Of a stretch of 64,000 bases of DNA, positions 25,001 to 36,234 are shown piece by piece (the stretch's first letter is position 1; each line of letters starts with the position of its first letter). A model generated the notes under the pieces. That model searched no databases and was not told the origin of the DNA. It worked only from the letters and a program-made list of their open reading frames with translations. A program made the position numbers and the translations under genes. Source of the stretch: Pelecanus crispus (lineage: Eukaryota > Chordata > Aves > Pelecaniformes > Pelecanidae); contig NC_134652.1 in assembly GCF_030463565.1 (NCBI RefSeq), positions 5,607,897-5,671,896 of the forward strand. The letters are read 5' to 3'.

Positions 25001-28000
25001 TGGATCAGCTATGCTTTCATAGCTCTGATACTGTATATATTGATTGCTACTTATTTACTAAAAATAACCACACCTTCAAATTCACATTTTTTTACACACA
25101 TATAAAAATAATCCTGTATCTTAAAGAGCTTTTAAAGTGTAGTATTGACTTACGCGGGTCTCTGAAACCTCTTGTGTGTGTCACCAGAGGAAGGCTTTTA
25201 CCCTTTTTATCAATCTGCACGAGAGCTTATCTCAGTGCCTGCTGCCCTTGATGAAAAGCACCAGCTGTGCTGTGGTGGGTGGGTACCTCCAGAAGAACAT
25301 CTCTGTTCCTGGATCCGCAGATGGACCCTGGCCAGGACTGCTGAGAAAATACACCACGCTCTGCAGAGTTCATCATTGCAGAGCGCAGTTGTCAAGGTAA
25401 TGGTTTCCTATACAGTCCTACATTCGCTGTAGAATTCTTATACAGCATTCTGCAGTCTGAATATCTCAAGTTCTTGAAGATACTGCCCTTTGAATTCCCT
25501 TGGTCTTGAGACGTTCCTCTGTGCACAGTGTCGACTGATGCAGGGTAGGCCAAAACAGGGCTGCCAGCCCACTATGTATGGGAGACCAGCCCTGATGAAG
25601 AGCATTATGGGTCAGGAAAGCCCATGCCAGCGTGGTTTCCTTACTCCGATGCATCTATACTTGGAAGTACTTAAGCCAGTGCTATGCTATGGTCTTTGCC
25701 CAAGGGCCAGCAATGCTGAGGAAGACATACTTTGGGCGATACCTGCTGTATTCTTCTTTTGACCCTCAGTTCTAAACTGTGATTACAGTGGACGTGATGG
25801 TTGTAAACATGCTCCTTATGGATCAAAAGCTTTATTTATGCTGATGGATTTAAATTCAGATCATTCAGGCTAGCTTAAAATGGGGCTACACCTCGTGGCT
25901 AGTCACCTGCAACACTTCCTGTGTTTCACTGACTGGCACTGCAGTAGCTATAGGGTAATGTATGGTGATGCAGAACACCTTGCAATTACTTTATCATAAA
26001 GAGTCAGCAAAGCATGTTTGTTTTAAAAGTCTATAGATGTTCTGAAAGTTTGAAAGCACTTCTTGTGTTCAAAGTAATGCCTTTAAACAGAATGAGAAAA
26101 GAGTTATAGAGCATTAAGGCATTTACTCACAAAAAATCGTTGAACTGTAATTTTATCTTCGAGTTTTTTGCTGTTTGTATGTGCCAGACGCAATATGTAA
26201 ATGCAGGGTAAGATGCTGGGTAATTGGGGCTGGTAAATGTCCCATTGGGACCAGTTAATTGTCCCCCGCAATTTTCAATTTCTGAAAAGAAGAGTAGATA
26301 TATTGGTAACTTAATAATATATATAATGAGCCACAAAAAATAAAGACCTAACGTTAGGTAACTAGCAGGATTGTTTCTTTAGGATTCCATTCTTCTGGAA
26401 ATTATTAAAGGTACTAAAGACAGAACTTCTATAGAGAATTTCAGGTCAGGTGGATGTTACAAAATGAAGCCTATTGTCACTGGTTTATCTGTGAGGCACA
26501 GTGTAATGGCATCTGGGATGGCTGTAGATGAGTTAGCTTTGATGCTGTGAGCAATTTAGTTATATCCACATTTTGGGTAAATTAGGTGCCATCTTGAAAA
26601 AGTGGTAATGAAGATGCTATACCAGCCAAAAGAAGGCCCAAGAGACTTTATATTAGAGAAATCTGTGAGGCCTTGGTCATGATCTATATGGAACAGCAAA
26701 ATCTTCAGGTTTGAGACATATTTTACTTGATAGACAAAGGCAAAATAAAATTGCCAGTGGAAACCTTGGAGAGACAAATGTAGGCTAGAAATAGGGCACA
26801 ATTTTTCAACAGCAAATTTAAGCACTGGAGCAGCAAAAACTAGAATGTGGCAACTCCTCTGTAAAATTGAAGCTTTTAAGCACTTAATACCATGCTACTG
26901 GGATCAGCAGAAGCAAAGGAACTGGTCACAAGCTAAGACTGATTTTGTCCAAGCTGTTGTTACCTTTTAAGGAAAAAAAAAAAAAAAAAAAAGGAGCTTG
27001 TTGAATAAATAAAACCCCTTACTGACTTCTTTGCCCCTTACTGACTTCTTTGACCTGTACTCGGCAGGACTAGATGGTTGTTTTCTCTTTCTGGGTGCTA
27101 TAATTATTATGCTATAATATTTGCAAACTGGGCAAATTTAGTAGAAGTCTAAGTAAAAGTAGGGTCCTGTAATGCTGCCTGTGCAATCACTTTTCTGAGT
27201 AAAATTGCACTTTTTAGGCTCTCCAGCAAGTGCACTATTGTTTTGCTGCCTTCTCCTTTCCACTGATTTTCTCCCACACCATTCTCTTAGGGCTGAAGAA
27301 CTGTGTGAGACTAATTAAAGATTCTGTTAACAGTCTCTAATTTGTGTCCTAAACTTTCCCTTAATGGGAAAGTTTCTTTTAAATGGTGCAATTCAGATGG
27401 TATTTACTGGCTGCATTAAGTTCCGACTTACTTTTTTCTGGTGAAAAGTAGTAGTAGAAGACAAAGAAGTTCCGTGTGAAAGCCACAGAGTTTGTTGTTA
27501 TGACAAAAGTTACGCTGTCTGAAGATGATTGAAATACTGGAACTGCATCAGTGTTGTAACATACTTGTCCAATAAGAGTCGAATTAGTTGAGGGACCATC
27601 ATAGATTTTAATACTTTCTGTTTCACAGCTTGAGGAAGGAGCAAATCTAGTGAAAAAAGACAGTGAGAACTACCTAAGCTTGCTGAGACACATACAGGCT
27701 CTTTGGAGTCCACAACGCAGATTCAATACAGAGAAATATTTGGAGGCAATATTTTTGTGCTGTATTCTAATGGAACGAAACAGTACAAAAGCATCTGGAG
27801 GAAGAAATACTTACTGAAAATAGGAGAAAATGAGCCTAACTGTTAGATTTGCATTCCTCTGAATTTGCCAGGTGCAGTTTGCATTTGCATTTAGTTGAAT
27901 CCTTAATGCTTTGTTGAGGTCATGAAATGAAGCACCACAGCGAGGTACGCCTACGGAAGAAGAGCAACAAAATCCCAGATTGCAAGGATATCTCTCAAGT

Positions 28001-29997
28001 TTTCTCTTGCAATAATGTTTCATCCTCCACTATGCAAAAACTGTGGGACAGTCCATCATGGAACAGGCATGCAAAATGTTGTACTTTTTTTTTTTAATTT
28101 ATATTAGTGCAGTTTATGAAATAATCAAATAGTAAAAAAATATTAGAAAATACTTTTAATCTTCATTTTCCTGGTAGCAGAGAAAAGGGGAGTTAGGGTA
28201 ACACATATCACAGATGAAGCCAATAACAGAACTGAAAATGCCAAATGATGCAGGATGCCTCAGCAGCTCTCTTCGGCAAGGTTGGTCACCACAAGCACCT
28301 CAAACCTCCTGTCTTCCCCCTACACTGAGCTCCTAAAGATCATTGAATCCAGTTCTGAGGTTCAGCTCTTGACCAAAAAGCATTTGGGAACCTATGCTCG
28401 GGGAATCAAAAAGGCTGTTCAGATTTGAGCTTCTAAAGGACTACGTGTGGGATTTTTGTATATTTACTGCTGCGTACAATTCTCATCCTCCCTCTCTAAA
28501 AGGGTAGTGCTAAACAGCAAAAGCTTCAGAGAATGGCAACAAAGATGATCAAAAGTTTAGAATAGCTTCCAGATGAGGAATAAGTAAATGGACTGAAGCA
28601 ATTCAGGTCAGAAAAGAGAACTAGGAGGGAAAGAAGGTGCTAGAGAGGTCTGTAAATTCACGAAGAGGGTTAATATGGGATATTCCCTTCCAATACAGTA
28701 ACTCAGAGGCCTGAAGTGAAACCAGTATGTTGGGGGTTTGAAACAAAGAAAAGGAGCTGGCTCTTTGCACGTGGATCTTTGCTGCAGGGTGATGTGGATG
28801 GTAAAACTAAAACATAAACCAGGTCAAATCCATGAAAGAAAAAGCCTTTGGTAACTATTGAACACAAAGGTAGCGCTTCCTCTCTGTTTCAGAAGTCCTC
28901 AACCACGTTTGTCGGTGACTGGGGGAGTATTCTGGGGAAGTATTCTGCAGGCTCGTATCTGTATTTTTGCCTGAGCATCCTCTTTGGACTGTGACTGGGT
29001 TCAGGATGTGGGGCTAGCTGGACTTTGACTCAGTTCTCTTTTGAAAGAACACAAACCAACCACAGTTGGCATCACTAACATCGCGTAATGTAGTTGCGGT
29101 AATGGCCATTGTATAGGAAGCTTTAGAAAAACTTTATAATCCAGTTTGAGCATAAGATCTCCTTACTACTTTAATATTAATCTAAAAATAATGGTCTAAA
29201 ACAGCAGGAAGAATTTCCTCTATCGCATATGCAGTCCCAGATAAAAAGGTCAGGCTTTCTGATGAACTCCAGGGGGAAAAGAAAGGTTTAGGAGAGACCT
29301 TTCTTGTCCCATACGAAACGTCCCAATTCTAAGAGCATTACAAGGTCGGCTTTGCCATACCCTCCCTCTGCATCCCTCTGGACTGTTGCGTAGCCAGGCA
29401 CCGCTGGAGCAGCTCTGCGGCAGTACTTCATCGTCCTGCAGCAGCTGCCCACCGTTAATCAGGGAAGCTGCTGACCCGAGCACAGCATGGGGATCCCAAA
29501 TGGAGCAACAGATGCCTATGTTGCTTCTGGTTGAGCAAAGGAAAAATGAGCAAATCTCTCTTAAAAAACCAACCCTTTCCCAATTAAGTCACTTTGTTCC
29601 CATTACTCCAATACAGTATTAATTTATAAATGCAAATTTCCATTCCAGAGTAAAATATCTTCAAAGTCAAGTTCTTAAGTTAAAAATTTGTCATAGGGAG
29701 TCGTATATTGCAATTGGTATTTTTTTGTTATTTACCATTTTTAACACTTGCTGGCACATTCAGGTGTTACTATTGTGCAGCAGTACATTAAAATAAGAGG
29801 CACTTTTAGAGATATATTTAACATTTTTCCCTTCAGTTGCCTGTAAAATACATATTGTGCAAAAAGTAATAAAATTTCACAGATGGGGAAAAAAAAAAAG
29901 ACTAGATTTCCATACCCACGGGTTCTATTGAGTTGTCTTCAGCGAGAGCTAGAGCAGCTACAAGAGGCAGGAGGAGGAACTGTCTGAGCACCCACAT
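19069..29997 (-). CDS. CUZD1: CUZD1, CUB and zona pellucida-like domain protein 1, complete
   Basis: Nine minus-strand exons: 29997-29916, 27950-27815, 27646-27432, 26281-26131, 24736-24513, 22583-22411, 21736-21351, 21010-20742 and 19241-19069 (TAA). The sum is 1809 nt, giving 602 residues (human about 607). Signal peptide [19 protein letters not shown] is at 1-19. CUB1 (~32-144) has CGASFHDLN and [11 protein letters not shown]2 (~149-262) has [18 protein letters not shown]. The ZP domain (~273-510) has [30 protein letters not shown] and [12 protein letters not shown]. Basic sites RQKR (514-517) and RLKR (534-537) follow. A transmembrane helix at ~564-584 and an 18-residue tail ending YQKIQSSY complete it. 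All phases agree and there is no internal stop. In mammals CUZD1 is made in pancreatic acinar cells, where it sits in the zymogen granule membrane, and in the uterus and oviduct. Introns hold a CR1 (23027-24128), a poly-A tract (26973-26992) and a 19-bp direct repeat (27015-27052). Confidence 0.95.
23027..24128 (+). mobile_element. 5'-truncated CR1 LINE with intact C-terminal reverse transcriptase ORF
   Basis: CR1 homology begins near TLRWVKNWL. The ORF is open through [11 protein letters not shown], the catalytic FADDTK box (near 23207) and ARPHLEYC-type thumb sequences (here [14 protein letters not shown]), and ends with RDMV at the stop at 24008-24010. The 3' tail carries the CR1 GGTTGGACTGGATGATCTTA block and about three copies of ATTCTATG. 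The element is 5'-truncated: the endonuclease and N-terminal RT are missing, so it cannot move on its own. It lies in the CUZD1 intron between exons 5 and 6, antisense to CUZD1. The open frame starting at 22967 includes about 20 non-CR1 codons from the flank. Confidence 0.93.
26973..26992. repeat. Poly-A tract
   Basis: About twenty consecutive A residues in a CUZD1 intron, close to a 19-bp tandem duplication of ccccttactgacttctttg at 27015-27052. It could be the tail of an old retroposed sequence, but no body was recognised. Confidence 0.6.
28480..28830 (+). repeat. Probable degraded CR1 LINE fragment
   Basis: It contains faint CR1-like blocks in order (a gcttcagagaatggcaacaa / aagatgatcaaaagtttaga region, then agaactaggagggaaagaag). 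They resemble the RT-distal part of CR1 as seen at 23640-23760. It is strongly diverged and sits in CUZD1 intron 1. Confidence 0.4.
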
Positions 29998-30031
29998 TTT
30001 GCTGGCAGCTGGGGAGCTTAGGCTTTTCTAA

Positions 30032-30039
30032 CTTTTATA
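30032..30039 (-). promoter_or_regulatory. TATA box of CUZD1
   Basis: The minus strand reads TATAAAAG, 35-42 nt upstream of the CUZD1 ATG at 29997. If initiation is at the usual distance, the 5' leader would be only about 5-15 nt. A TATA-driven start with a very short leader is typical of highly expressed secretory-cell genes. A 5' non-coding exon further upstream cannot be excluded. Confidence 0.7.
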
Positions 30040-30128
30040 CCTCCTGCTATTTCATAATCACCTTGCGTTACACGGTATCACAGGGGGAGGGCTTAATCTC
30101 TCGGTGTTTCTTTTTAACAGATATAAAT

Positions 30129-30144
30129 GTGAAAGTAACAGGTG
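30129..30144 (-). promoter_or_regulatory. PTF1-like bipartite site (E-box plus TC-box) upstream of CUZD1
   Basis: The minus strand reads CACCTG, a 4-nt spacer and then TTTCAC, about 90 nt upstream of the TATA box. PTF1, the pancreatic acinar complex of PTF1A, an E protein and RBPJ/RBPJL, binds CACCTG followed at this spacing by TTTCCC. One base of the TC-box differs. The site fits the pancreatic expression known for mammalian CUZD1. Inferred from sequence only. Confidence 0.4.
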
Positions 30145-30715
30145 TGCCCTTTGTTTTTTTAGCATGTACGGGATGGAGTAAGTTTAACTGTGCTTTTGTC
30201 AGCTCTCACAGGTTCAAAACACATTTTTCAGTTGATTTCACTGAGCGTCTGTTCGGATGCGTTGACGTGAGCAGGAATGTTCTGGAAGGGATTGACAGAC
30301 TCCCTTGGGAGATGCGTTCAGCAGTTTGCTCTTAGCACTGCTCAGCAGGAGCTTGGTTTCTCCCACCTTCATTTTGACACCTATCCCTTTAGGTTATACT
30401 GGGCAAATCATTCCCTGTCCTTGCTGTGGATTCCTCAGGTTGTGAAGTGCGACTATGTAATAGAGTTGTCAGGAGTAATAATTTCCTATTGCTGAAAGAT
30501 TCATGGATGACCAAGGCCAGATTCATGTAAGTCACAGATTTAAGAGAAGATTGCACTGCGACCACTTTGCAGGTAGAACTTTTAGTCCCGCAGTAGAAGC
30601 TACAAAAAAGAAAAAGGAATCGGCATTTCCTTCCCCAGCTAAGGAGACAAGCACAGTCCCAAGAGCCTCGATTCCTTCGAGCATGAGCCTAATGAGTATC
30701 TGGCCCAATATATTT

Positions 30716-30890
30716 CATAGAATCATAGAATCTTTTAGGTTGGAAAAGACCTTTAAGATCATCCAGTCCAACCATTAACCTACACTACCAAGTCCACACT
30801 AAAGCAATCAAGGGTAGACTAGACTAAACCATGTCCCAAAGTGCCACATCTTCCCGGTTTTTGAACTCTTCCAGGGATGGTGACTCCATC
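30716..30890 (-). repeat. CR1 LINE 3' end, reverse orientation
   Basis: The stretch starting at catagaatcatagaatctt and continuing with the aggttggaaaagacctttaa block and the ccaaccattaacctacacta block is the reverse complement of the CR1 terminus. It closely matches the end of the intronic copy at 24020-24128. It ends near the gggatggtgactccat segment that corresponds to the CR1 C-terminal coding part. Confidence 0.9.
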
Positions 30891-31014
30891 TTTACATCTT
30901 ATGCTACTTTGTCTTTCCATAAGGACCAAAGCTCTTGAAATATGGAGTATTTCAAGAAATATGGAAGTACTCTTGGAGTATTTCCTACCGCAGCGGTGGA
31001 TAGCCAATCTTTAA

Positions 31015-31165
31015 GGCTTCTGGAGGCGGTGGCAGTGCCGCAGGTGCGCCGTTGCCCTGACCCCGCTGCGGCGCGGCGCCCGCGGCTGTGCGAGCGGCGG
31101 AGTCTCGCTGGCCGTGTGATTCTTTCCGATACCGAGCGCGGGTATCCCGCAGCTGTGCAAACGGG
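31015..31165. other. Small CpG-rich patch
   Basis: About 150 bp with many CpG dinucleotides (gctgcggcgcggcgcccgcg and neighbours) in otherwise AT-rich DNA about 1 kb upstream of CUZD1. It is flanked by CR1 pieces of opposite orientation. It has no recognisable coding content on either strand. Confidence 0.5.
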
Positions 31166-31375
31166 CCTTCTTTCAAGTTTACTAGAAAAATCAAGTTGCG
31201 ACGCAGACCTTCTGGAAGCACAGCCAGGTACTTCGATAAAAACCATTTTTTTGTGCAAAAGCGTTCTTTTATAAACAAACTGAGATATGGTACATCTGTA
31301 ATGATCCTGTATTTCTAATCGCAGGCCTATGCCTTCCTTAAAACAATTCTCTCTGATTTTTAACTCATTTTAAGG

Positions 31376-31780
31376 ATTAGGTCAGGCTGGGGGAGCTGGG
31401 GGTGCTCAGCCTGGAGAGGAGGGGGCTGCGGGGAGGCCTGAGTGCGGCCTGGCAGTGCTGACAGGGGCTGCAGGAAGGGGGGGGCAAGCTTTTTAGCAAG
31501 GCCTGCTGGGACAGGACAGGGAGTGATGGGTTTAAACTACAGAAGAACAGATTTAGACTGGCTATAAGGAAGAAATGTTTTACAGTGAGGGCGGTGAGGC
31601 ACTGGAAGGGGTTGCCCAGAGAGGCGGTGGAGGCCCCATCCCCAGAACCATCCCAGGCCAGGCTGGACGGGGCTCTGAGCACCCTGGGCTGGTTAAAGCT
31701 GTCCCTGGCACTGCAGGGGCTGGGCTGGGGGGGCTCTGAAGGGCCCTTCCCACCCAAAGCATTCTGTGATTCTATGATTT
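31376..31780 (+). repeat. CR1 LINE 3' fragment
   Basis: GC-rich CR1 segment with the gctcagcctggagaggaggg, gtttaaactacagaagaaca, gcggtgaggcactggaaggg and gttgcccagagaggcggtgg blocks, ending at attctgtgattctatgattt. This is a different CR1 subfamily from the element at 23027, with several frame breaks. Confidence 0.9.
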
Positions 31781-33969
31781 TGAATGCAACTCTCTTTTCA
31801 TCGTGATAACCTACTTACACAGCCTTTAAACATGCAGGCACTGAATACACATATAAAGACGTTGCATAGTATTTGAATTCCCTTCAGCGTCTGGAAATGC
31901 TAAATTTGCATTTGCTCTGTACAGCCCTTCATTTCTGAAACCCACACACATACTTGCAAGGAGCTTTCAAATGCTAACATCCATTTTGGATGCATTTAAC
32001 GTGTGAACTTGTGTGTGGAGCCCTGCCGGTCAATCCATCGGAACCAAGAGAAAAATGCTTATGGCTATGATAGCCTGGTAATTTACTCTGGTAGTTACAG
32101 GTTGGTAGTCAAACTGTTTGGCATTGCTTGTATGTGAATGATTAGGAAATGTTCTTGCTCTGGAGTTGATGTTAAGGGACTGGACCCCTAAGCAGTGGCC
32201 CAGTGTTTCTGAAGGGCTGAGCCCGTGCTGGCTGGCCGCTCCACCTGCACAGACAAGTCTCTCAGCAGCTGTGTTGCTGCTCCGCGTACTCACGCTACAA
32301 ATCCAAGTGTTCCAACTGTTTTCAAACCTTGTGTTAAGCCCATGCTCAGATAATGTGATGTGTTCGGTATCAGGTGATGCTGAAATATTAATGGCCCGCT
32401 TTGACTTCCCTCTCCTACCTCGGAAGAAAATATCCAACAAGTCTTCATGAAAGTCCTTTAAGATGAGAATGACTGTAGGAAAAGTGTTTTAAAATAGCAG
32501 ATCCTCAGAACAAATTAGCGTGCATTTTAGCACAAAGGAACAAGGATTTAGCTGTTGTGACACTGTTATTTACAGGTACTTTCCCTCACTGCCTGCAGCC
32601 AAGTGCAATAGCAGGGAAAATGTGATTTCAAGCACTTTACGTCATTGCCTGTGATAGGAGCAGTGCAGCAGGGTTATGAGTGTGATGGAGTTTTGTATGA
32701 GCTAAGTATGATTAGGAAATACTCTGGCTCAGGACGGGCATCAGGGTCTTGCAGGATGAGGACTTTGGCAGCGAGCCTGCTCAGCCAGTGCCAAGGCTTA
32801 ACCACCAGATAAGAAATTTGATCTGGAGCCTTCATAGATCTGTGTGATTTTGGCATTTGAGAGCTGGCTAAGTTATTCATGAAGAAGCTGAGTTTCAGAA
32901 TGACTCTAATCCCTTTTTTTGAAGGGATGAAGCATAAAAGGAAAAGTTGCTGAAAAAAGTGGATTTTTTTTTTTTGTCTTGTGTGGCACAGCCTCTAGGC
33001 ATCCTTATTCAATACAGAGCATCTCATCGTGAGTTTGAGTAATCTGCACATACTCGCCAGATGGAAACTGGGCGTTAGCATTAAAGATGCTTTTCACAGG
33101 CCAAGTTCACCAGGTTATCAAAATTTAATCCATCTCTTTCTCTGAGATGACTGCTGTACTCCTGTACAATTCTGCAGTCGACAAGGTATTTTTCTCTATT
33201 ATGAACTGAAAATTATTAATTTCCACTTCTTTTTCACCAAGTAATTCCAAATAGGACAACTTAACATTAAAGTGCAGAAACACTTTCTTGGCTAACAGTG
33301 ATATAATTTGAACAGGCATTGTAAGAAAAAGGATGAAGCAAATACTTTAATGAAGTAAATTTAGATGTAAATTTTTTTATAGTTCTAATATCCAGTAATA
33401 AAAACTAGTGCAAGGAAAGATTATGATAGTTTATAGGTATTGCAGGATTATATATCAGTGCATGTACAATATTTTTTCCAAGTATGTTTGAGTTCCTATT
33501 CAAGATAATTGCTCAGACGTTATTGGTTACAAGGGATGTTTACCCTTTGATATATGTCTCTTCCTGAGCTCAGAAAACAGCACTGTGATGTGTGCATCTG
33601 TAAGGCAGGTTAACCTTCCTTAAATGCTCAGTATTTGACCTATTTGGTACAATGGGGAGAACTGGAAGAACTGTGAGAGGGAAACAAAGTCTTGATGAGA
33701 AAAATCAGCCAGCTGATCCAATTACTCTTTGTCACTGAGAGTATTTACTGAACTTTAGGGTTTTACAGATCTGGAATATAGATCCAAAAGATCTGAAATC
33801 AAGGAACTTAAGTACAGTTAAGATTAAAACACCTTTAGGTTTACACCCCCTAGTATAATGTATTTTTAGAAATTAGTAGCAGATGTGCAACACACTGATC
33901 GCATATATAAGTGATCGACATAATGGTATGGTTAGAAGAAGCATTACTGGGGCTGCTGTTGTTTGGAGA

Positions 33970-34164
33970 TGATAATAATGACGCTGTCACTTGTGCTTCT
34001 TTTGCCCCTCATTATATAGCCCTGGTAGTGTTGGGAAGAATCTGTTGCATGGTAATATTTTGCACTGTAGGCAAACTCTCGGGTATATGGGACCTCTGAA
34101 GTTGAACTGGACAGTCCTTTTGCCTGGTGAATAGTAGTTCCTACAGGCTGGGTTCCTTACACAC
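33970..34164 (-). pseudogene. Pseudogene exon: C-terminal ZP segment
   Basis: A TTCTCAG acceptor is followed, in the phase used by the live paralogue, by GCVRNPACRNYYSPGKRT then VQFNFRG and VCLQCKILPC. This aligns with the exon of the live gene that reads CVRDSS...YYSPYSHIARFKFN...VYLQCELVVC. After LPC the matching sequence (HYQGYIMRGKRST) lies in a different frame, so a frameshift is present. The expected cysteines in the RCYQGC-type motif are partly lost. Right boundary clear, left boundary approximate. Confidence 0.78.
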
Positions 34165-34862
34165 CTGAGAAGAGAAAAAGGAAAAAACCCCACATATAAT
34201 TGTCATACAAAAATTGTGACATGATCACTAAGCCCATTTGTTTCATTGGTTACAGGAAACTTTCCTTCAGAAATTTCTAACTGTGATGTTAACCACAATT
34301 CACAGCACAGAACTCCTGAACACCGATGCAACTATATGGAATTTAAATATGTATGTTGGTATAGTATGTAACAACATATATATCACACACGTATGTAAAT
34401 GTATAAATGCAAAGCACCTGATGGAATTTTAAGTATGTGAGAAAGAGTTACCGTGTAGGCCTGTTATCTTTCCGAAGTTACTCTTTATTTCAACCTTGGA
34501 ATTTCTGAAGAGCTATGAAGAAACAATTCCATATCCCAAAACAACCAAAACCGCTTTAATCAGATGCGTCGTCCTTCTCTAAATTTTTTATATAATTTGT
34601 GAAATACTTTCTAAGAATTTATACCAATTCTTCTTCTCTAGCAGAATATCATGGTGAATTAAATATAAAAAGCCAACTAACAGAACTGTGCATTTTTGTC
34701 CTAATAGCTAGTTCATTTAAAATCCTGCTGCTTCTGGCAAGTGGGTAACTCACATGTGTTTCAGGGCTGTGTATTTTTGCTGTATGCATTTGTTGTTGTC
34801 CATATGAAGTCAATCACATGCGAGGAATTATTTTGAAATGGTTGCTGAGATATTTTCCTTAA

Positions 34863-35256
34863 CCTCTTCTGACTAAATCAGATGCCACAGTCATAAAGTC
34901 ATGACCACAGGTGTGTCTGTAAATAACATCAGATCTGGCTCCGTGCTGTAGAAGGTAGCATGAACAAACAAATCCTGCTTTGGTTGAACATAGTATGGTG
35001 AAGGCCTCACTGAATTTGAAAAAGATGGTGAATCACAAAAGGCGAACCTGACAATAAATCATCTAGATGGAGTTTCCTGGTATGGAGACTCTGTAACACT
35101 GGGTATTTGGGCATCAGCGTTCCTGCGTGTTTTGCAGTCGAGGTTTGGCAAGAGAATGCATATTTCTGCTGTAGAAGTTGCCAGAAATGGTTCCTTCCAC
35201 TGTGGTGGAATAGTTGGAATTGTTGGAATACTGCAAAGTATGGCTGAAACCTTTTC
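34863..35256 (-). pseudogene. Pseudogene exon: ZP-C segment with frameshifts, stop and lost donor
   Basis: The minus strand encodes DSPSFSNSVRPSPYYVQPKQ and LFVHATFYSTEPDLMLFTDT. These match SPYYVDLNQ...[16 protein letters not shown] in CUZD1 and the equivalent in the live DMBT1-like gene. An in-frame TGA lies upstream of FIVRFAFCDS. An extra AC in an AC run (34911-34917) shifts the frame just before the conserved TC of DTC. The 3' splice donor has GGTTAAGG where CUZD1 has GGGTAAGT. Exon length is 394 nt against 389 and 386 in the intact paralogues. Confidence 0.85.
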
Positions 35257-36094
35257 CTGAATGTTGCTAGAAAGTCAGGCGAGCTAAGGGGTAACAGGGC
35301 TCAGCTGTCTGTGCTTGGAGGATCCTGGGCCACCCGCGGTGGCCCAACCGCAGGTCCCAGCTGAGGCCATTGCCGAGTTGTGAGAAAGTCTGCAGAGCCA
35401 TGCAAGATAAGAGAGGTGAAATTACTCACAAATCAATTACTGTTGATTTGGGTTCAGTTAGTAGCTCAAGGACTCAAGAGGGAAAACAGCAACATGGAGA
35501 GGTAGAAAGTCTAAAAGGGAAAAAACCCATGGAGAATGGCAGCTGAGCACAGTGGAGGGTCTCTTTGAAGGAGCCATGGAGGAAGACCGACCTGTCTCCA
35601 CCTGACTGTCATCTGGCTGGCAAAGGCTCGTTGGGAGTCTCCTCGGTGTGGTGAGCACGCTAACGCCCAGCTCGTTACATCCTGCTCTCCGTTGTATGTT
35701 GGAGCGAATACACCATCGCTTTCTACGCCGCAGCTGTACATAACCCACTTGCAGTCTCCTTCTTTTGGGCACATTTAGCCTGCACGCAAAGTGCCCTGAT
35801 GATGGAGGGTTTCGAAAGGGAAGCGGGGTGAGGAAATGTGTGAAATGGGGAAGGTTGATAATATGGTATATTTAGAATAATGACCTTTTAGAAACATAAT
35901 TTTGTTGTGGTGTTAATATAGCGTTCATCTATGCTGTGGATGTTCCATGTCAACTCCCTGAGTCTTGGCATTCACAAAGCCATGGGGTGGCATCATCCAG
36001 TACCAATCTTTAAAAATATTTTTGAAAATTTTTTTTCCTAAATAATTTTGATAACATCTTGGCGTGTGATAATTTCAAACCCATATGTTCCTAC

Positions 36095-36234
36095 CAGCCT
36101 TCTCGTGGCACAGCCTTTGTATGGCATGTGAAACATGGGGTAGGAGTTGATCCCAGGCCTGCATCGGGGGTTGCTCAGGTGTCCGTTCCCTCCGCAGTAG
36201 CCTCTGCCATTGGTGTAGGGTCTTCTGGTGATCA
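36095..36234 (-). pseudogene. Pseudogene exon: ZP-N segment, still open
   Basis: 140 nt with an AACAG acceptor and a CTG|GTAGG donor, phase 1 in and phase 0 out, as in the CUZD1 exon 22583-22411. It reads ITRRPYTNGRGYCGG, HLSNPRCRPG, MFHMPYKGCATRRL. The LSNPRC and KGCAT parts align with LNDPSC and ASCGT of the CUZD1 ZP-N domain. It is shorter than the CUZD1 exon (173 nt) at its N-terminal side, probably a deletion. No stop is present. Confidence 0.6.

Larger units (their letters stand above)
30145..33900. other. Intergenic region upstream of CUZD1
   Basis: No coding exon was recognised. It holds two CR1 pieces (30716-30890 reverse, 31376-31780 forward) and, between them, a small CpG-rich patch (31015-31165). 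The rest is unremarkable AT-rich sequence. Confidence 0.5.
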
